From assembly GCA_016786885.1 (NCBI GenBank), contig JAEUVO010000065.1, positions 1-64,000 of the forward strand: DNA of 64,000 nucleotides, given 5' to 3'. Below the pieces are notes generated by a model, which was not told the DNA's origin, searched no databases, and worked only from the letters and a program-made list of their open reading frames with translations. The stretch comes from Chitinophagaceae bacterium. GTDB lineage: Bacteria; Bacteroidota; Bacteroidia; Chitinophagales; Chitinophagaceae. Made by a program: the position numbers and the translations under genes. This document shows, one piece after another, positions 36,091-45,372 of this stretch (position 1 is the first letter of the stretch; every line of letters starts with the position of its first letter).

Positions 36091-37443
36091 TTATTTCACT
36101 TTCACCAGGGCATAATGAACACCTGGTGCCAGTTTTTTAGCAACATGCAATATTCTTCCTCCTTTTACCGCTTCATAATAACAGGTAAAGACAGTAGTAG
36201 TGCCTGAATATTTTGTGAGAGTGATCTCCCAGTCGCTAACCGTAAATTGTCCATTATACTTATTGTCAAACACTACCTGTGAACCGCCCATAGTACCCAT
36301 ATTACCGGCTATGCGGGCATTGTAGGTGCCTGCAGGCTTAAAGAAAAAATCCTGCCCGCCTGAAGAAAAAGCCATTCCTGCATTTGCTCCGGTGTAAACA
36401 TTATAATACTGGAGTACGGAAGAACCGGAACTGCTCCAGTCCCCGATAACATCCTGTTTGGTTACGGCAAACCGGTTACTGCCCCTCATATCTTTCAGCA
36501 TATTCAGGTTTGGGAAATGTCTGAGGTATTCTTCTTTTCCAGATGCTGCAGCCTCTGAGCAATAATACACACCATTATCAATAATAACCCTGAAGCCGAT
36601 AAAAACACTATTGCCTGTACTTTTCTCAATCCCTGTTCCTTCAGCATAGTAATTAAAAGTCGGAATACTTTGTACATCCGGGTTAAGCCAAAGGTTGGTT
36701 ACAGTATAGCGGGGAAAAATAAATTTTTCCCAGAAGTATTGTGTAATGTCACTTTCACCAGTACGCTGCAGGTTTGCCGGCGCTTCTGTACCATAATGAA
36801 TATAGAATTTGGTGTTTTCTTTCGTAACGAACACATAGTCTTCCATGGCCTTTGCTGTCCAGCCGTCATTAAAAGTGGTTGTACTTTTTACAATACCACT
36901 GTTGCCTGCTGGTGTTGTTGGATTACCGGGTTGTTTGTTTGCAGGATTGTTTTGAACAGCCGGCTTTTTCATTTCAACTGATGCCAGAAAGCTCTCTATT
37001 GCTGTTTGGTATTCTTCTGAATTGAAAAGTATGAGAATATTGCACATTTTTTCATAACCTGTGGTCGTAACCAGCAGCGCCACACCTTTGGCCTCATTGC
37101 TTTCAAACGGGGCATAACCCGACTGTACTTCCCATTCGCCTTCTTTTGCTATGGGTTGCATGGCGGGGGCGGAGGTTACTTTTACCATTTCCTTTACGAC
37201 AGTTTCCCAGGAAGCGTCAAAATTCTTTTTACTATCTGAACTGCCGGGTAATGATTTGTAAAGTGCAATAGCGCAGAATGCTCCTGTCTTTGCATTTTCA
37301 GCAGTATATGAAACACCTGATTCATTACTTTCTTTTTTCCAGCCTGCCGGGGCCGAAAAAGAAAAAAGGTCGAAACTCTCTGCCGGCTGGGCAAATGTTG
37401 CAGTGGCAGGAATGATAAACAAGAAGAAAAGTATTTTTTTCAT
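36091..37443 (-). CDS. Secreted paralogous-family protein D
   Basis: A 450-residue exported protein, the most separated member of the family. Signal peptide ILFFLFIIPATATFAQ; N-terminal domain with ENAKTGAFCAIALYKSLPG and GYAPFESNEAKGVALLVTT; a Pro/Asn-rich linker at about 160-185; middle domain with STTFNDGWTAKAMEDYVF; lipocalin-like C-terminal domain from DVIGDWSSSGSSV to GGRILHVAKKL. It is divergent from the histidine kinase gene, and the 191-bp region between them holds site 3 of the shared motif. Confidence 0.7.
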   Translation of the reverse strand: MKKILFFLFIIPATATFAQPAESFDLFSFSAPAGWKKESNESGVSYTAENAKTGAFCAIALYKSLPGSSDSKKNFDASWETVVKEMVKVTSAPAMQPIAKEGEWEVQSGYAPFESNEAKGVALLVTTTGYEKMCNILILFNSEEYQTAIESFLASVEMKKPAVQNNPANKQPGNPTTPAGNSGIVKSTTTFNDGWTAKAMEDYVFVTKENTKFYIHYGTEAPANLQRTGESDITQYFWEKFIFPRYTVTNLWLNPDVQSIPTFNYYAEGTGIEKSTGNSVFIGFRVIIDNGVYYCSEAAASGKEEYLRHFPNLNMLKDMRGSNRFAVTKQDVIGDWSSSGSSVLQYYNVYTGANAGMAFSSGGQDFFFKPAGTYNARIAGNMGTMGGSQVVFDNKYNGQFTVSDWEITLTKYSGTTTVFTCYYEAVKGGRILHVAKKLAPGVHYALVKVK

Positions 37444-37519
37444 ATTGTTTATTTATATATCCATTTAAGATATGGAATAAAAATTTTACCAAATATGGGG
37501 ATTGACCGGGAACAAAGTC

Positions 37520-37537
37520 ATCCCTGAAAAACAGGAT
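37520..37537. promoter_or_regulatory. Shared operator-like motif, site 3 (divergent region)
   Basis: ATCCCTGAAAAACAGGAT is an almost perfect inverted repeat (ATCCCTG versus CAGG-AT, one G short of perfect) centred on five As. It lies 76 bp before the start of member D and 97 bp before the histidine kinase start, so it could act on both promoters. Confidence 0.6.
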
Positions 37538-37634
37538 ATTTTGATAGGACCGGAAAATCATGGAAAAAGGGGAGAAGACCTTCTGAAGTAGTTTGTTTAT
37601 TTGTAAAGCCAGGCTAATGATTTATCTTACTACA

Positions 37635-39581
37635 ATGAGAAAAGTACTTATTATATTTATCGCCATCAGTTATGGGTTTACAGCAAATGCACAGCCTACC
37701 CGCCTGGAAAGGGTATTGGATAGTTTGTTAAAAGTGCTTTCAGTCTCGAAAGAAGATACAAGTAAGGCAATGGTCCTTCTTACACTGGCCAGCCTCTATG
37801 AAACCAATAACCAGGATTCTGCCGAATACTACCTGCAAAAAGGCAAAGCCTTGTCAGAGGCATTAAAATTTGATAAAGGCATTTACTACTATTATCAGCA
37901 AGGGACTGTTCTTTCCTATACTAAAGGTAATTATACAAAAGCACTGGAAGAGTCGAATAAGGGGCTTGAAATGGCCAGAAAGCTGAAGGATACTATAAAG
38001 GTGATAACAATGCTGAACAACCTTGGGGTTATCAGTGCTTACATGGGAAATTTTAAAGAACAATTAGACTATGCATTACAGGTTAAGGATGCAGTGGAAA
38101 CTGTAAAGGATTCTTCAATGTTATCTGGTACTTATCATAACCTTGCTAACTGTTATTATAACCTGAGACAATATCGAAAAGCGGTGGAAGCAGCAAATTA
38201 TTCAGTATATGCAAATACTATTTCCAGTGAGAAAAGCATGTATATAAACCGGGCTTATGCCACACTGGCCCAGGCTTATGATGGTCTCCGTATGGCAGAC
38301 AGCGCCTTACACTTTTATACTATTGCCATAAAGGAATCTGTTCGGTTAGGCGATAAATATGCAGAAGGGAGCATCTACGGTTACATGTGCAATTTGTATG
38401 CAGGTATGAACCGTTTTGCTGATATGCTGAACGCTGCAGAGAAGTCATTGTCCTTGTCAAAAGAACTTCAAAGCAGGCAGATGATGGCCAGTTCGCTTTA
38501 TAATACAGCATATGCCCAGTTTCTTACTAGCAATAATAAAGAAGCTTATAAGAATATTAATGAAGCGCTGGCTATTGCCGTTGCAGACAGCCTGGGTGAT
38601 GAACTTAAGAATTGTTATACGGTGCTTTCTTATATAGCTGCCAGGGATGGCGACTATGTTACATCCATTTCAGCAAAGCAAAAGGCAGATTCTATTGCAG
38701 ATGCTTCTTTAAACGAAAAAGTATTAAAAAGCACAGCCGATCTTGAAAAAAAATACGAAACAGAGAAAAAGGATAACCAGATAAAGCTTCAGAAAGCTGA
38801 AATAAAACGGAAGAGTACCTTAAACTACATCCTTATCGGAGGAGCTGTTGCATTATTGATGGTTTCTTTTTTATCATACAGAAACTACCGGCAAAAACAA
38901 AAATTGCAGCAACAACGGATCTACGAACTGGAAACAGAAAAAAAACTGGCCGCTACAGAAGCAGTATTGAAAGGAGAAGAGCAGGAACGAACCCGCCTGG
39001 CAAAAGACCTGCATGATGGATTAGGAGGAATGTTGTCAGGCATTAAATACTCATTTCAGACTATGAAAGGAAACCTTATCATGACACCTGAAAACCAGCA
39101 GGCTTTTGAACGAAGCATGGATATGCTGGACAGTTCCATCCGGGAGATGCGCCGGGTGGCCCATAATATGATGCCGGAAGCACTGGTAAAATTTGGACTG
39201 GATACGGCATTGAAGGATTTTTGTAATGACATTAACCAGTCAGGAGCATTGAATGTAAGTTACCAATCCATTGGAATGGAGGCTATCGTTATTGAACAAA
39301 CCACCGCTATCACCGTTTACCGTATTGTGCAGGAACTTATTAATAATACGATGAAGCATGCCGCTGCTAAAAATGCAATTGTACAGGTAAGCAGAACAAA
39401 TGGCATTCTGTCGGTGACGGTGGAGGATGATGGTAAGGGCTTTGATACGGCTGTGCTGAACCAGGTAAAGGGAATAGGCTGGGATAACATAAAGAACAGG
39501 GTAGAATTTCTTAAAGGAACACTCGATGTGGATTCACAACCGGGTAAGGGAACATCTGTTCACATAGAATTACAGGCATAA
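37635..39581 (+). CDS. TPR-containing sensor histidine kinase (HisKA_3 type)
   Basis: A 648-residue sensor. Signal sequence VLIIFIAISYGFTANAQ, then a periplasmic region of TPR repeats (about residues 30-370), one membrane helix near residue 400 (YILIGGAVALLMVSFLSY), a coiled coil, the phosphoacceptor His in RLAKDLHDGLGGMLSGIKYS and a HATPase with NNTMKHAAAKNA and VEDDGKGFD. The ATG at 37635 places the signal peptide at the N-terminus. Its stop codon is directly followed by the ATG of the regulator, so the two form one operon. Confidence 0.88.
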   Translation: MRKVLIIFIAISYGFTANAQPTRLERVLDSLLKVLSVSKEDTSKAMVLLTLASLYETNNQDSAEYYLQKGKALSEALKFDKGIYYYYQQGTVLSYTKGNYTKALEESNKGLEMARKLKDTIKVITMLNNLGVISAYMGNFKEQLDYALQVKDAVETVKDSSMLSGTYHNLANCYYNLRQYRKAVEAANYSVYANTISSEKSMYINRAYATLAQAYDGLRMADSALHFYTIAIKESVRLGDKYAEGSIYGYMCNLYAGMNRFADMLNAAEKSLSLSKELQSRQMMASSLYNTAYAQFLTSNNKEAYKNINEALAIAVADSLGDELKNCYTVLSYIAARDGDYVTSISAKQKADSIADASLNEKVLKSTADLEKKYETEKKDNQIKLQKAEIKRKSTLNYILIGGAVALLMVSFLSYRNYRQKQKLQQQRIYELETEKKLAATEAVLKGEEQERTRLAKDLHDGLGGMLSGIKYSFQTMKGNLIMTPENQQAFERSMDMLDSSIREMRRVAHNMMPEALVKFGLDTALKDFCNDINQSGALNVSYQSIGMEAIVIEQTTAITVYRIVQELINNTMKHAAAKNAIVQVSRTNGILSVTVEDDGKGFDTAVLNQVKGIGWDNIKNRVEFLKGTLDVDSQPGKGTSVHIELQA

Positions 39582-40214
39582 ATGGCGATCAAAGTTTTCA
39601 TAGTGGATGATCATTACATGGTGATCGAAGGAATTCGTTCATTACTGCAAAATGAAAAAAGTATTGAATGGACAGGTCATGCGATGAATGCAGACTCCTG
39701 TCTGGCTTTTCTCCGGCAGCAGCAACCGGACATTATATTAATGGATATCAACCTGCCCGACAAAAGTGGTATTGATCTGTGCAAAGAAGTGAAGCAGACG
39801 TATCCGCAGATATTTATTATCGGTCTCAGTACTTTCAACCAGCAAAGCTTCATCCAGAAAATGATGGATAACGGAGCATCCGGGTATGTACTCAAGAATG
39901 CTACCCAGCAGGAGTTAATGGAAGCCATTGAGATTGTAATAAAAGGAAAAACATACCTGAGTGATGAGGTATCCCGTTCACTGCGAAGGAATGAAGATGA
40001 TGTAGCACCTGTATTAACAAGGAGGGAAAAGGAAGTACTGGAACTCATTGCAGAAGGGATGACAAATAACGAGATCGCTGAAAAAATCTTTATAAGTGCC
40101 AGTACTGTTGACACACACCGAAAAAACCTGTTAGCAAAAATGTCAGCAAAGAATACAGCCGAGCTGGTAAAACTTGCATTTTATCATAAACTGATCTCAC
40201 TGGACAATCAGTAG
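39582..40214 (+). CDS. LuxR/NarL-family response regulator
   Basis: A 210-residue regulator with a receiver domain (FIVDDHYMVIEGIRSLL; phosphoacceptor Asp in IILMDINLPDKSGIDL; Lys in YVLKNATQQEL) and a C-terminal LuxR helix-turn-helix (LTRREKEVLELIAEGMTNNE, then EKIFISASTVDTHRKNLL). It is the partner of the TPR kinase by adjacency. It may bind the inverted-repeat sites at 30271, 36073 and 37520; NarL-family regulators bind inverted repeats as dimers. Confidence 0.92.
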   Translation: MAIKVFIVDDHYMVIEGIRSLLQNEKSIEWTGHAMNADSCLAFLRQQQPDIILMDINLPDKSGIDLCKEVKQTYPQIFIIGLSTFNQQSFIQKMMDNGASGYVLKNATQQELMEAIEIVIKGKTYLSDEVSRSLRRNEDDVAPVLTRREKEVLELIAEGMTNNEIAEKIFISASTVDTHRKNLLAKMSAKNTAELVKLAFYHKLISLDNQ

Positions 40215-40299
40215 AATTAAATACCGTGGTAAGTATATGTAAGATGATGTAATTTTTTTTGAAATTATCTGTATTGAAAGAATGCCATCTTTGAAGCAA

Positions 40300-41556
40300 T
40301 CATTCAAAATCTTCGTATAAAAGATATTTCTTCCGGATCTTTTTGAACTCACTTAATTCAGGTTCCCAACTTTTTCTGATTTCTTCTTCACTTTTGCCGG
40401 TTTTTATTTGCTGCCACAACTCATTATTGCCAGCCAGTTTGGTGAAAAAAGATTGTTCCATATTGCCAGATTTTGGCATAATGAAGAAACTGTCTTTCTG
40501 CGGAAATAATTTGTAGGCCTCCATCAGCCATTTCAACTGAACCTTGTTATCAACTTTCATCAATACCTCCTCCGGTGTGCCACTAAGATCCCAGCCATAG
40601 CAAAGCTGCCCGTACAATTTTGACTTTTTAGCCCCTTCGTTGGGGTTGGGAGTAAAAGAATAAAGATTTTTCGGCAGAGACGGATGTCCGAACACCTGAA
40701 ATTGTTTGTTAGTACCTCTTCCTTCACTTAATACGGTGCCTTCAAAAAAACAGGTGGAGGGATAAAGGTAGATGGATTGAATATTGGGAAGGTTTGGAGA
40801 CGGTTTTATTGGCAATTCATATTTTGTTTTATGATCATAGCCTTTGCATTTTATTACCTGGAAATGAAAAGGAGTATCAACAGAGTTTTCTGCTGTTTTG
40901 TAATAATCATGCCGGGCATTTGCTTTCTCACTCAGCCACCTTTCACCTGCTATCATAAATGCATATTCGGCTACTGTCATTCCATAAACAACTGGTACTG
41001 GTTGCATACCAACGAATGATTTATATTTTTTATCCAGTACAGGGCCATCTACATAATGTCCGTTAGGATTAGGCCGGTCAAGGATCATTAATGGTTTGCC
41101 TGATTCAAATGCGGCTTCCATGAATTCTTCCAAAGAAGAAATAAAAGTGTAAAACCTTACTCCCACATCCTGTATATCAAATATCAGCAGGTCAACATCT
41201 TTAAGATCTTCTGCTGATGGTCTTCTTTTGCTGCCGTATAATGAGACCACAGGAATGCCTGTTTTTTCATCAGTGTAGTTGCCCACTTTTTCACCAGCGT
41301 CAGCAGTACCCCGGAAGCCATGTTCAGGTCCAAATATTACTTTGATATCAATACCCAGTTTTCTCAATGTATCAACAAGATGGGTATTACCAACCATCGA
41401 TGTCTGGTTTGCAAAAATGCCTACAGCATGTCCTTTGATGAGCGGTAAGTATACATTGATCCTCTCAGCGCCGGCTAAGATTTTTTGTTCAGTTTTCTGT
41501 GCTGTGCTGTTGATATACAGAAGCAAAAGCAATGTAATAGTGGCCCATTTTTTCAT
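40300..41556 (-). CDS. Exo-beta-N-acetylmuramidase NamZ-like (DUF1343)
   Basis: A 418-residue exported enzyme with signal peptide ITLLLLLYINSTAQK. The family signatures VGIFANQTSMVGNTH, FGPEHGFRGTADAGEKVGNY, IFDIQDVGVRFYTFISSLE and ILDRPNPNGHYVDGPVLD match DUF1343. Known members remove N-acetylmuramic acid from the non-reducing end of peptidoglycan fragments, so a role in cell-wall recycling in the periplasm is expected. It stands as a single leftward gene. Confidence 0.88.
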   Translation of the reverse strand: MKKWATITLLLLLYINSTAQKTEQKILAGAERINVYLPLIKGHAVGIFANQTSMVGNTHLVDTLRKLGIDIKVIFGPEHGFRGTADAGEKVGNYTDEKTGIPVVSLYGSKRRPSAEDLKDVDLLIFDIQDVGVRFYTFISSLEEFMEAAFESGKPLMILDRPNPNGHYVDGPVLDKKYKSFVGMQPVPVVYGMTVAEYAFMIAGERWLSEKANARHDYYKTAENSVDTPFHFQVIKCKGYDHKTKYELPIKPSPNLPNIQSIYLYPSTCFFEGTVLSEGRGTNKQFQVFGHPSLPKNLYSFTPNPNEGAKKSKLYGQLCYGWDLSGTPEEVLMKVDNKVQLKWLMEAYKLFPQKDSFFIMPKSGNMEQSFFTKLAGNNELWQQIKTGKSEEEIRKSWEPELSEFKKIRKKYLLYEDFE

Positions 41557-41702
41557 GACATATTAATTTATCGGAAAATCTGGAGTAAAATACTTCAAAT
41601 TATTATACAGACTGCCGTGGATATTTAAACGGTTGCATTGGCCAATTTGGCCTAACTTGCACCCCGGTTTTGGTAATAAACCTATCATTTAAAATAATAA
41701 GC

Positions 41703-42158
41703 ATGTCTCAAGTAAAAAGTGGTGATAAAGTAAAAGTACATTATCATGGTAAGTTGACCTCTGGTGAAACATTTGATTCCTCCGCCGGCCGTGCCCCGCT
41801 GGAATTTGAAGTGGGTAGTGGAATGGTAATAAAGGGATTTGATGATGGAGTGACAGGAATGGCCGTTGGCGAGAAGAAAACCATTAATATTCCGTTTGAC
41901 GAAGCATATGGTCCAAGAAATCCTGAAATGGTAATTGAAATGCCGAAAGACAGATTTCCACAAGACCTCGAAATAGAGGTAGGAATGCCGCTTTCGATGA
42001 GTGATGGACAGGGACAGCAATTCCAGGTGACCATTGTTGAAATTAAAGATGAAGTAGTGATGCTGGATGCTAATCATCCGCTGGCAGGGCAAGACCTGAT
42101 CTTTGACCTGGAACTGGTGGAGATTGTTGGAGGAAGTCCGCTGATCATTATGCCGTGA
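41703..42158 (+). CDS. FKBP-type peptidyl-prolyl isomerase, SlyD-like
   Basis: A 151-residue cytoplasmic isomerase: KVKVHYHGKLTSGETFDSS at the N-terminus, the IF (insert-in-flap) region after AVGEKKTINIPFDEAYGPRN, and the closing strand QDLIFDLELVEI. The layout, with a chaperone insert around residues 70-120, is that of SlyD, but no His-rich metal-binding tail is present. The ATG at 41703 is chosen over 41670 as it begins the first conserved strand. Confidence 0.88.
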   Translation: MSQVKSGDKVKVHYHGKLTSGETFDSSAGRAPLEFEVGSGMVIKGFDDGVTGMAVGEKKTINIPFDEAYGPRNPEMVIEMPKDRFPQDLEIEVGMPLSMSDGQGQQFQVTIVEIKDEVVMLDANHPLAGQDLIFDLELVEIVGGSPLIIMP

Positions 42159-42183
42159 TCCGGTTTGTAAAAACTTATTCAAT

Positions 42184-42225
42184 AAAAAAAGGTTCAGGTT
42201 GTTTTGCAATCCTGAACCTTTTTTC
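42184..42225. terminator. Bidirectional terminator between convergent genes
   Basis: AGGTTCAGG (42190-42198) pairs with CCTGAACCT (42211-42219); A-run on the left and T-run on the right let it end transcripts from both the isomerase gene and the convergent membrane-protein gene. Confidence 0.9.
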
Positions 42226-42245
42226 CTTTATAAAGGACAATTATC

Positions 42246-42797
42246 TTATTTCCTGTTCAGCCACCAGCCAAGCCACAATCCGGCCAAACCCCAGGCTGCC
42301 AGCGAATCGATTAAATGACCCGTGAGTGTTTCAGTGGGAGTTTGAAACCAGTTGTGAGCAGTATAAGGCCCCCAGAGAAAAGTGACCAATCCCAATGCTA
42401 CCGAGCCGGCAAGTATCCTGATAGCCGTAGGTGTGCCAGCCCTTGTTAATATATATATCAGGCAAAATACAAGGAACAGATCAACGAGGAAGCCGCGGAT
42501 CATAGGGCGGGCCATATTATGACTGTATGCTGTTTTGTACATAACTGTTGCCCATGGCTTGCCATCCATTGTTTTACCCAACTCCATTGCTTCTTTTTCA
42601 GGAGTACCCGGTGGAACAGTAGGAAGCATGTAGATACCATCCTCTTTTAATGCGGAACTTAAATAAGTTAATACACTGTCTTGTCCGGGTGTGTACTTTG
42701 CTTCAGCATTGTGAAGATGGAGTACCGTCCATGACAAAAATTGCCATGCAAAAACGAGAATAGCTCCGACAAGGGAGCCGATTAACCATTTTTTCAT
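42246..42797 (-). CDS. Four-helix membrane protein of unknown function
   Basis: A 183-residue unrecognised membrane protein. Hydrophobic helices lie at about residues 5-25 (WLIGSLVGAILVFAWQFL), 100-120, 125-145 and 160-180 (LIDSLAAWGLAGLWLGWW). A soluble loop of about 70 residues sits between helices 1 and 2 and includes GIYMLPTVPPGTPEKEAMEL. No recognisable catalytic residues. Convergent with the isomerase gene. Confidence 0.6.
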   Translation of the reverse strand: MKKWLIGSLVGAILVFAWQFLSWTVLHLHNAEAKYTPGQDSVLTYLSSALKEDGIYMLPTVPPGTPEKEAMELGKTMDGKPWATVMYKTAYSHNMARPMIRGFLVDLFLVFCLIYILTRAGTPTAIRILAGSVALGLVTFLWGPYTAHNWFQTPTETLTGHLIDSLAAWGLAGLWLGWWLNRK

Positions 42798-42906
42798 GTT
42801 TGTTGGTTTTAGTTTAAGTATAAAAGGTAGACATATTCCGGCTTTTTGTCAAGTGTTTTCCCCTTCCTCCCTTTTAGTCGTATATTCGATGCCCTTAAAT
42901 GTTCAT

Positions 42907-44154
42907 ATGTTTCAGCATTACAAGTTTACCGCAGCAGAGAGATTTTTGCGGTATGTACAAATTGATACACAGAGTGATCCGCAATCTTCTTCTTATCCTA
43001 CCACAGAAAAGCAAAAAGATCTGAGCAGGATTTTGGCAGACGAATTAAAACAAATGGGAATCACGGGTGCCCATATGGATGAGTGGGGTTATGTATATGC
43101 TACAATCCCATCTACAACCACTAAGAAAGTGCCGGTGATCTGTTTTTGTGCCCATGTGGATACAGCGCCTGATTGCAGTGGTACAAATGTGAAACCGATA
43201 CTGCATAAGAATTACCAGGGACAGGATATCGTGTTGCCGGATGATAAAACACAGGTACTGAGAATAAGTGACTATCCCTATTTACAAAAATTGACCGGTC
43301 ATGATATCATCACTGCTTCAGGAACTACTTTACTTGGTTCAGACGATAAAGCAGGTGTGGCAGAAATAATGGACCTGGCCAATTTTTTAATGACCAACAA
43401 AAACATTAAGCACGGAGAAATAAAAATACTGTTTACACCTGATGAGGAAGTAGGAAAAGGTACAGCGAAAGTTGACTTAAAGAAACTGGGTGCCGATTTT
43501 GGCTACACACTTGATGGTGGTGACGCCGGTTCACTGGAAGATGAAACCTTCAGTGCGGATGGGGTGCAGGTCATTATTCACGGAGTCATTGCACATCCCG
43601 GCTATGCAAAAGATAAGATGGTGAATGCAATGAAAATAGCCGGAGAAATATTGGCCTTTTTACCAAAGGACAGACTTTCTCCTGAATCAACTGACGGTAA
43701 AAGAGGGTTTATTCACCCGGTAAGAGTGGAAGGTATTGCTGAAAAATGCACTATTGATTTTATCATCCGTGATTTTGAAACTGAGGGTTTAAAGAAGAAA
43801 GAAGATTACCTGCGGACACAGATCGAAGAAAGAATGCGTACTTATCCAAAAGCTTCTTTTGAATTCACCGTTACTGAGCAGTACCGCAATATGAAAGAAA
43901 TACTGGATGTCAATACTAATGTAATTGACTTTGCTAAAGAAGCAATTGGCAGAGCAGGATTAGAACTGAAAATGGAAAGTATCCGTGGTGGTACTGATGG
44001 CAGCCGGTTGTCATTTATGGGGTTGCCCTGTCCCAATCTTTTTGCTGGAGAGCAGGCTATTCACTCCAAACTTGAATTTATCAGTGTGGAGGATATGAAT
44101 AAAGCTGTGGAAACAATGGTTCACCTGGCCTGCATCTGTGAAGAGAAAAGTTAA
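42907..44154 (+). CDS. pepT: Peptidase T (tripeptide aminopeptidase)
   Basis: A 415-residue M20-family zinc aminopeptidase that releases the N-terminal residue of tripeptides. Motifs: RFLRYVQIDTQSDP at the start, the metal ligand His in CFCAHVDTAPD, ASGTTLLGSDDKAGVAEIM with the bridging Asp, FTPDEEVGKGT with the general-base Glu, and IRGGTDGSRLSFMG. The ATG at 42907 gives the standard N-terminus; in-frame ATGs at 42889 and 42796 would add unconserved residues. Confidence 0.93.
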   Translation: MFQHYKFTAAERFLRYVQIDTQSDPQSSSYPTTEKQKDLSRILADELKQMGITGAHMDEWGYVYATIPSTTTKKVPVICFCAHVDTAPDCSGTNVKPILHKNYQGQDIVLPDDKTQVLRISDYPYLQKLTGHDIITASGTTLLGSDDKAGVAEIMDLANFLMTNKNIKHGEIKILFTPDEEVGKGTAKVDLKKLGADFGYTLDGGDAGSLEDETFSADGVQVIIHGVIAHPGYAKDKMVNAMKIAGEILAFLPKDRLSPESTDGKRGFIHPVRVEGIAEKCTIDFIIRDFETEGLKKKEDYLRTQIEERMRTYPKASFEFTVTEQYRNMKEILDVNTNVIDFAKEAIGRAGLELKMESIRGGTDGSRLSFMGLPCPNLFAGEQAIHSKLEFISVEDMNKAVETMVHLACICEEKS

Positions 44155-44182
44155 TAGTAACTTGCATCATAAATTTTAAATT

Positions 44183-45121
44183 ATGGATATTGGAAACTGG
44201 CTTTCGCATAATTGGTGGATCATAGCAGCCGTGATCATATTTTTTGGTTCCTTATTTACTATCAACCAGGGATATATTGGTGTTATCACATTATTTGGCA
44301 AGTACCGCAGGGTAGCAAGGCCGGGATTGAATATCAAAATACCTATACTGGAAACTGTTTATCGTAAAGTGTCAATTCAAAACCGTTCGGTAGAGCTGGA
44401 ATTCCAGGCAGTAACAGCTGACCAGGCGAATGTTTATTTTAAAAGCATGTTGCTGTATTCTGTACAAAATGCAGAAGAGGAAACCATAAAGAAAGTAGCT
44501 TTTAAATTCTTTGCAGATAAAGACCTGATGCAGGCGCTGATAAGAACTATTGAAGGAAATATCCGTTCTTTTGTTGCTACGAAGAAGCAGGCTGAGATAC
44601 TGGGTTTGCGTAAAGAGATCGTGGAGTATGTAAAAGCAGAGATCGATCATACACTGGAAACATGGGGATACCACCTGCAGGATCTGCAGATCAACGATAT
44701 TACTTTCGACAAAGTGATCCTTGATTCTATGAGTAAGGTAGTAGCATCAAATAACCTGAAAGCTGCTGCAGAGAATGAGGGACAAGCGTTGCTTATCACT
44801 AAAACAAAACAAGCCGAAGCTGATGGTAATGCAATCAAGATAGCAGCAGAAGCGGAAAAAGAAGCAGCCCGTCTTCGTGGTCAGGGAGTGGCACTTTTCC
44901 GTATGGAAGTGGCTTCAGGTATGACGGAAGCAGCCGAGCAGATGAAGCAGGCTAACCTGGATACCAATGTGATCCTTTTCAGTATGTGGACTGAAGCGAT
45001 TAAAAACTTTGCAGAATATGGAAAGGGCAACGTAATCTTCCTTGATGGAAGCCCTGATGGTATGGAGGGAACAATGAAGCAGATCCAGGCGCTGATGATA
45101 AAGCAGGCAGGAACGAAATAG
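44183..45121 (+). CDS. SPFH/band 7 (stomatin-prohibitin-like) membrane protein
   Basis: A 312-residue protein with one N-terminal membrane helix (WIIAAVIIFFGSLFTI) followed by an SPFH domain (QGYIGVITLFGKYRRVARPG, then PILETVYRKVSIQNRSVELE) and an Ala/Glu/Lys-rich helical region (about 205-270). Such proteins form rings or rafts at the inner membrane and modulate proteases or membrane order. It starts 28 bp after pepT in the same direction; a terminator follows. Confidence 0.88.
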   Translation: MDIGNWLSHNWWIIAAVIIFFGSLFTINQGYIGVITLFGKYRRVARPGLNIKIPILETVYRKVSIQNRSVELEFQAVTADQANVYFKSMLLYSVQNAEEETIKKVAFKFFADKDLMQALIRTIEGNIRSFVATKKQAEILGLRKEIVEYVKAEIDHTLETWGYHLQDLQINDITFDKVILDSMSKVVASNNLKAAAENEGQALLITKTKQAEADGNAIKIAAEAEKEAARLRGQGVALFRMEVASGMTEAAEQMKQANLDTNVILFSMWTEAIKNFAEYGKGNVIFLDGSPDGMEGTMKQIQALMIKQAGTK

Positions 45122-45225
45122 TAACTGGTTGATTAGTTAATTGGTTAAATGGTGCAGCCTGGGAAAAGGCAGCACCATTTTTTTATGCCCCTGATCAACT
45201 AATTAGCCAATCAACTTATCACCCT
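45121..45225. repeat. AT-rich imperfect palindrome around the SPFH terminator
   Basis: An arm containing GGTTGATTAGTTAATTGG (from 45127) is matched after the terminator by the inverse-type GATCAACTAATTAGCC (from 45191). Similar TTAATTGG/TTAGTTGA sequences recur at 61606-61706 and near 60541-60625, always between genes. Confidence 0.5.
45147..45187 (+). terminator. Terminator after the SPFH gene
   Basis: AAATGGTGC (45147-45155) pairs with GCACCATTT (45172-45180), with an inner GCC/GGC pair, followed by a T-run. Confidence 0.8.
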
Positions 45226-45372
45226 TCCTGTTAAAGTACTCTAAAACTTCCCTGCTTCATACAACGTGGCATTATTTTTCTCGTTCATGGAAACGTTATT
45301 AAGAGTTGTTGAAAACGAATAAAAATAAATTCAGGGGGCAAGCCCTACTTTTACACCTAAAGAACAATACAT

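Noticed and set aside
41685..42209. 174-codon open frame on the minus strand
   Set aside because: It overlaps the whole FKBP gene and reads through the terminator; the plus-strand gene has clear family motifs.
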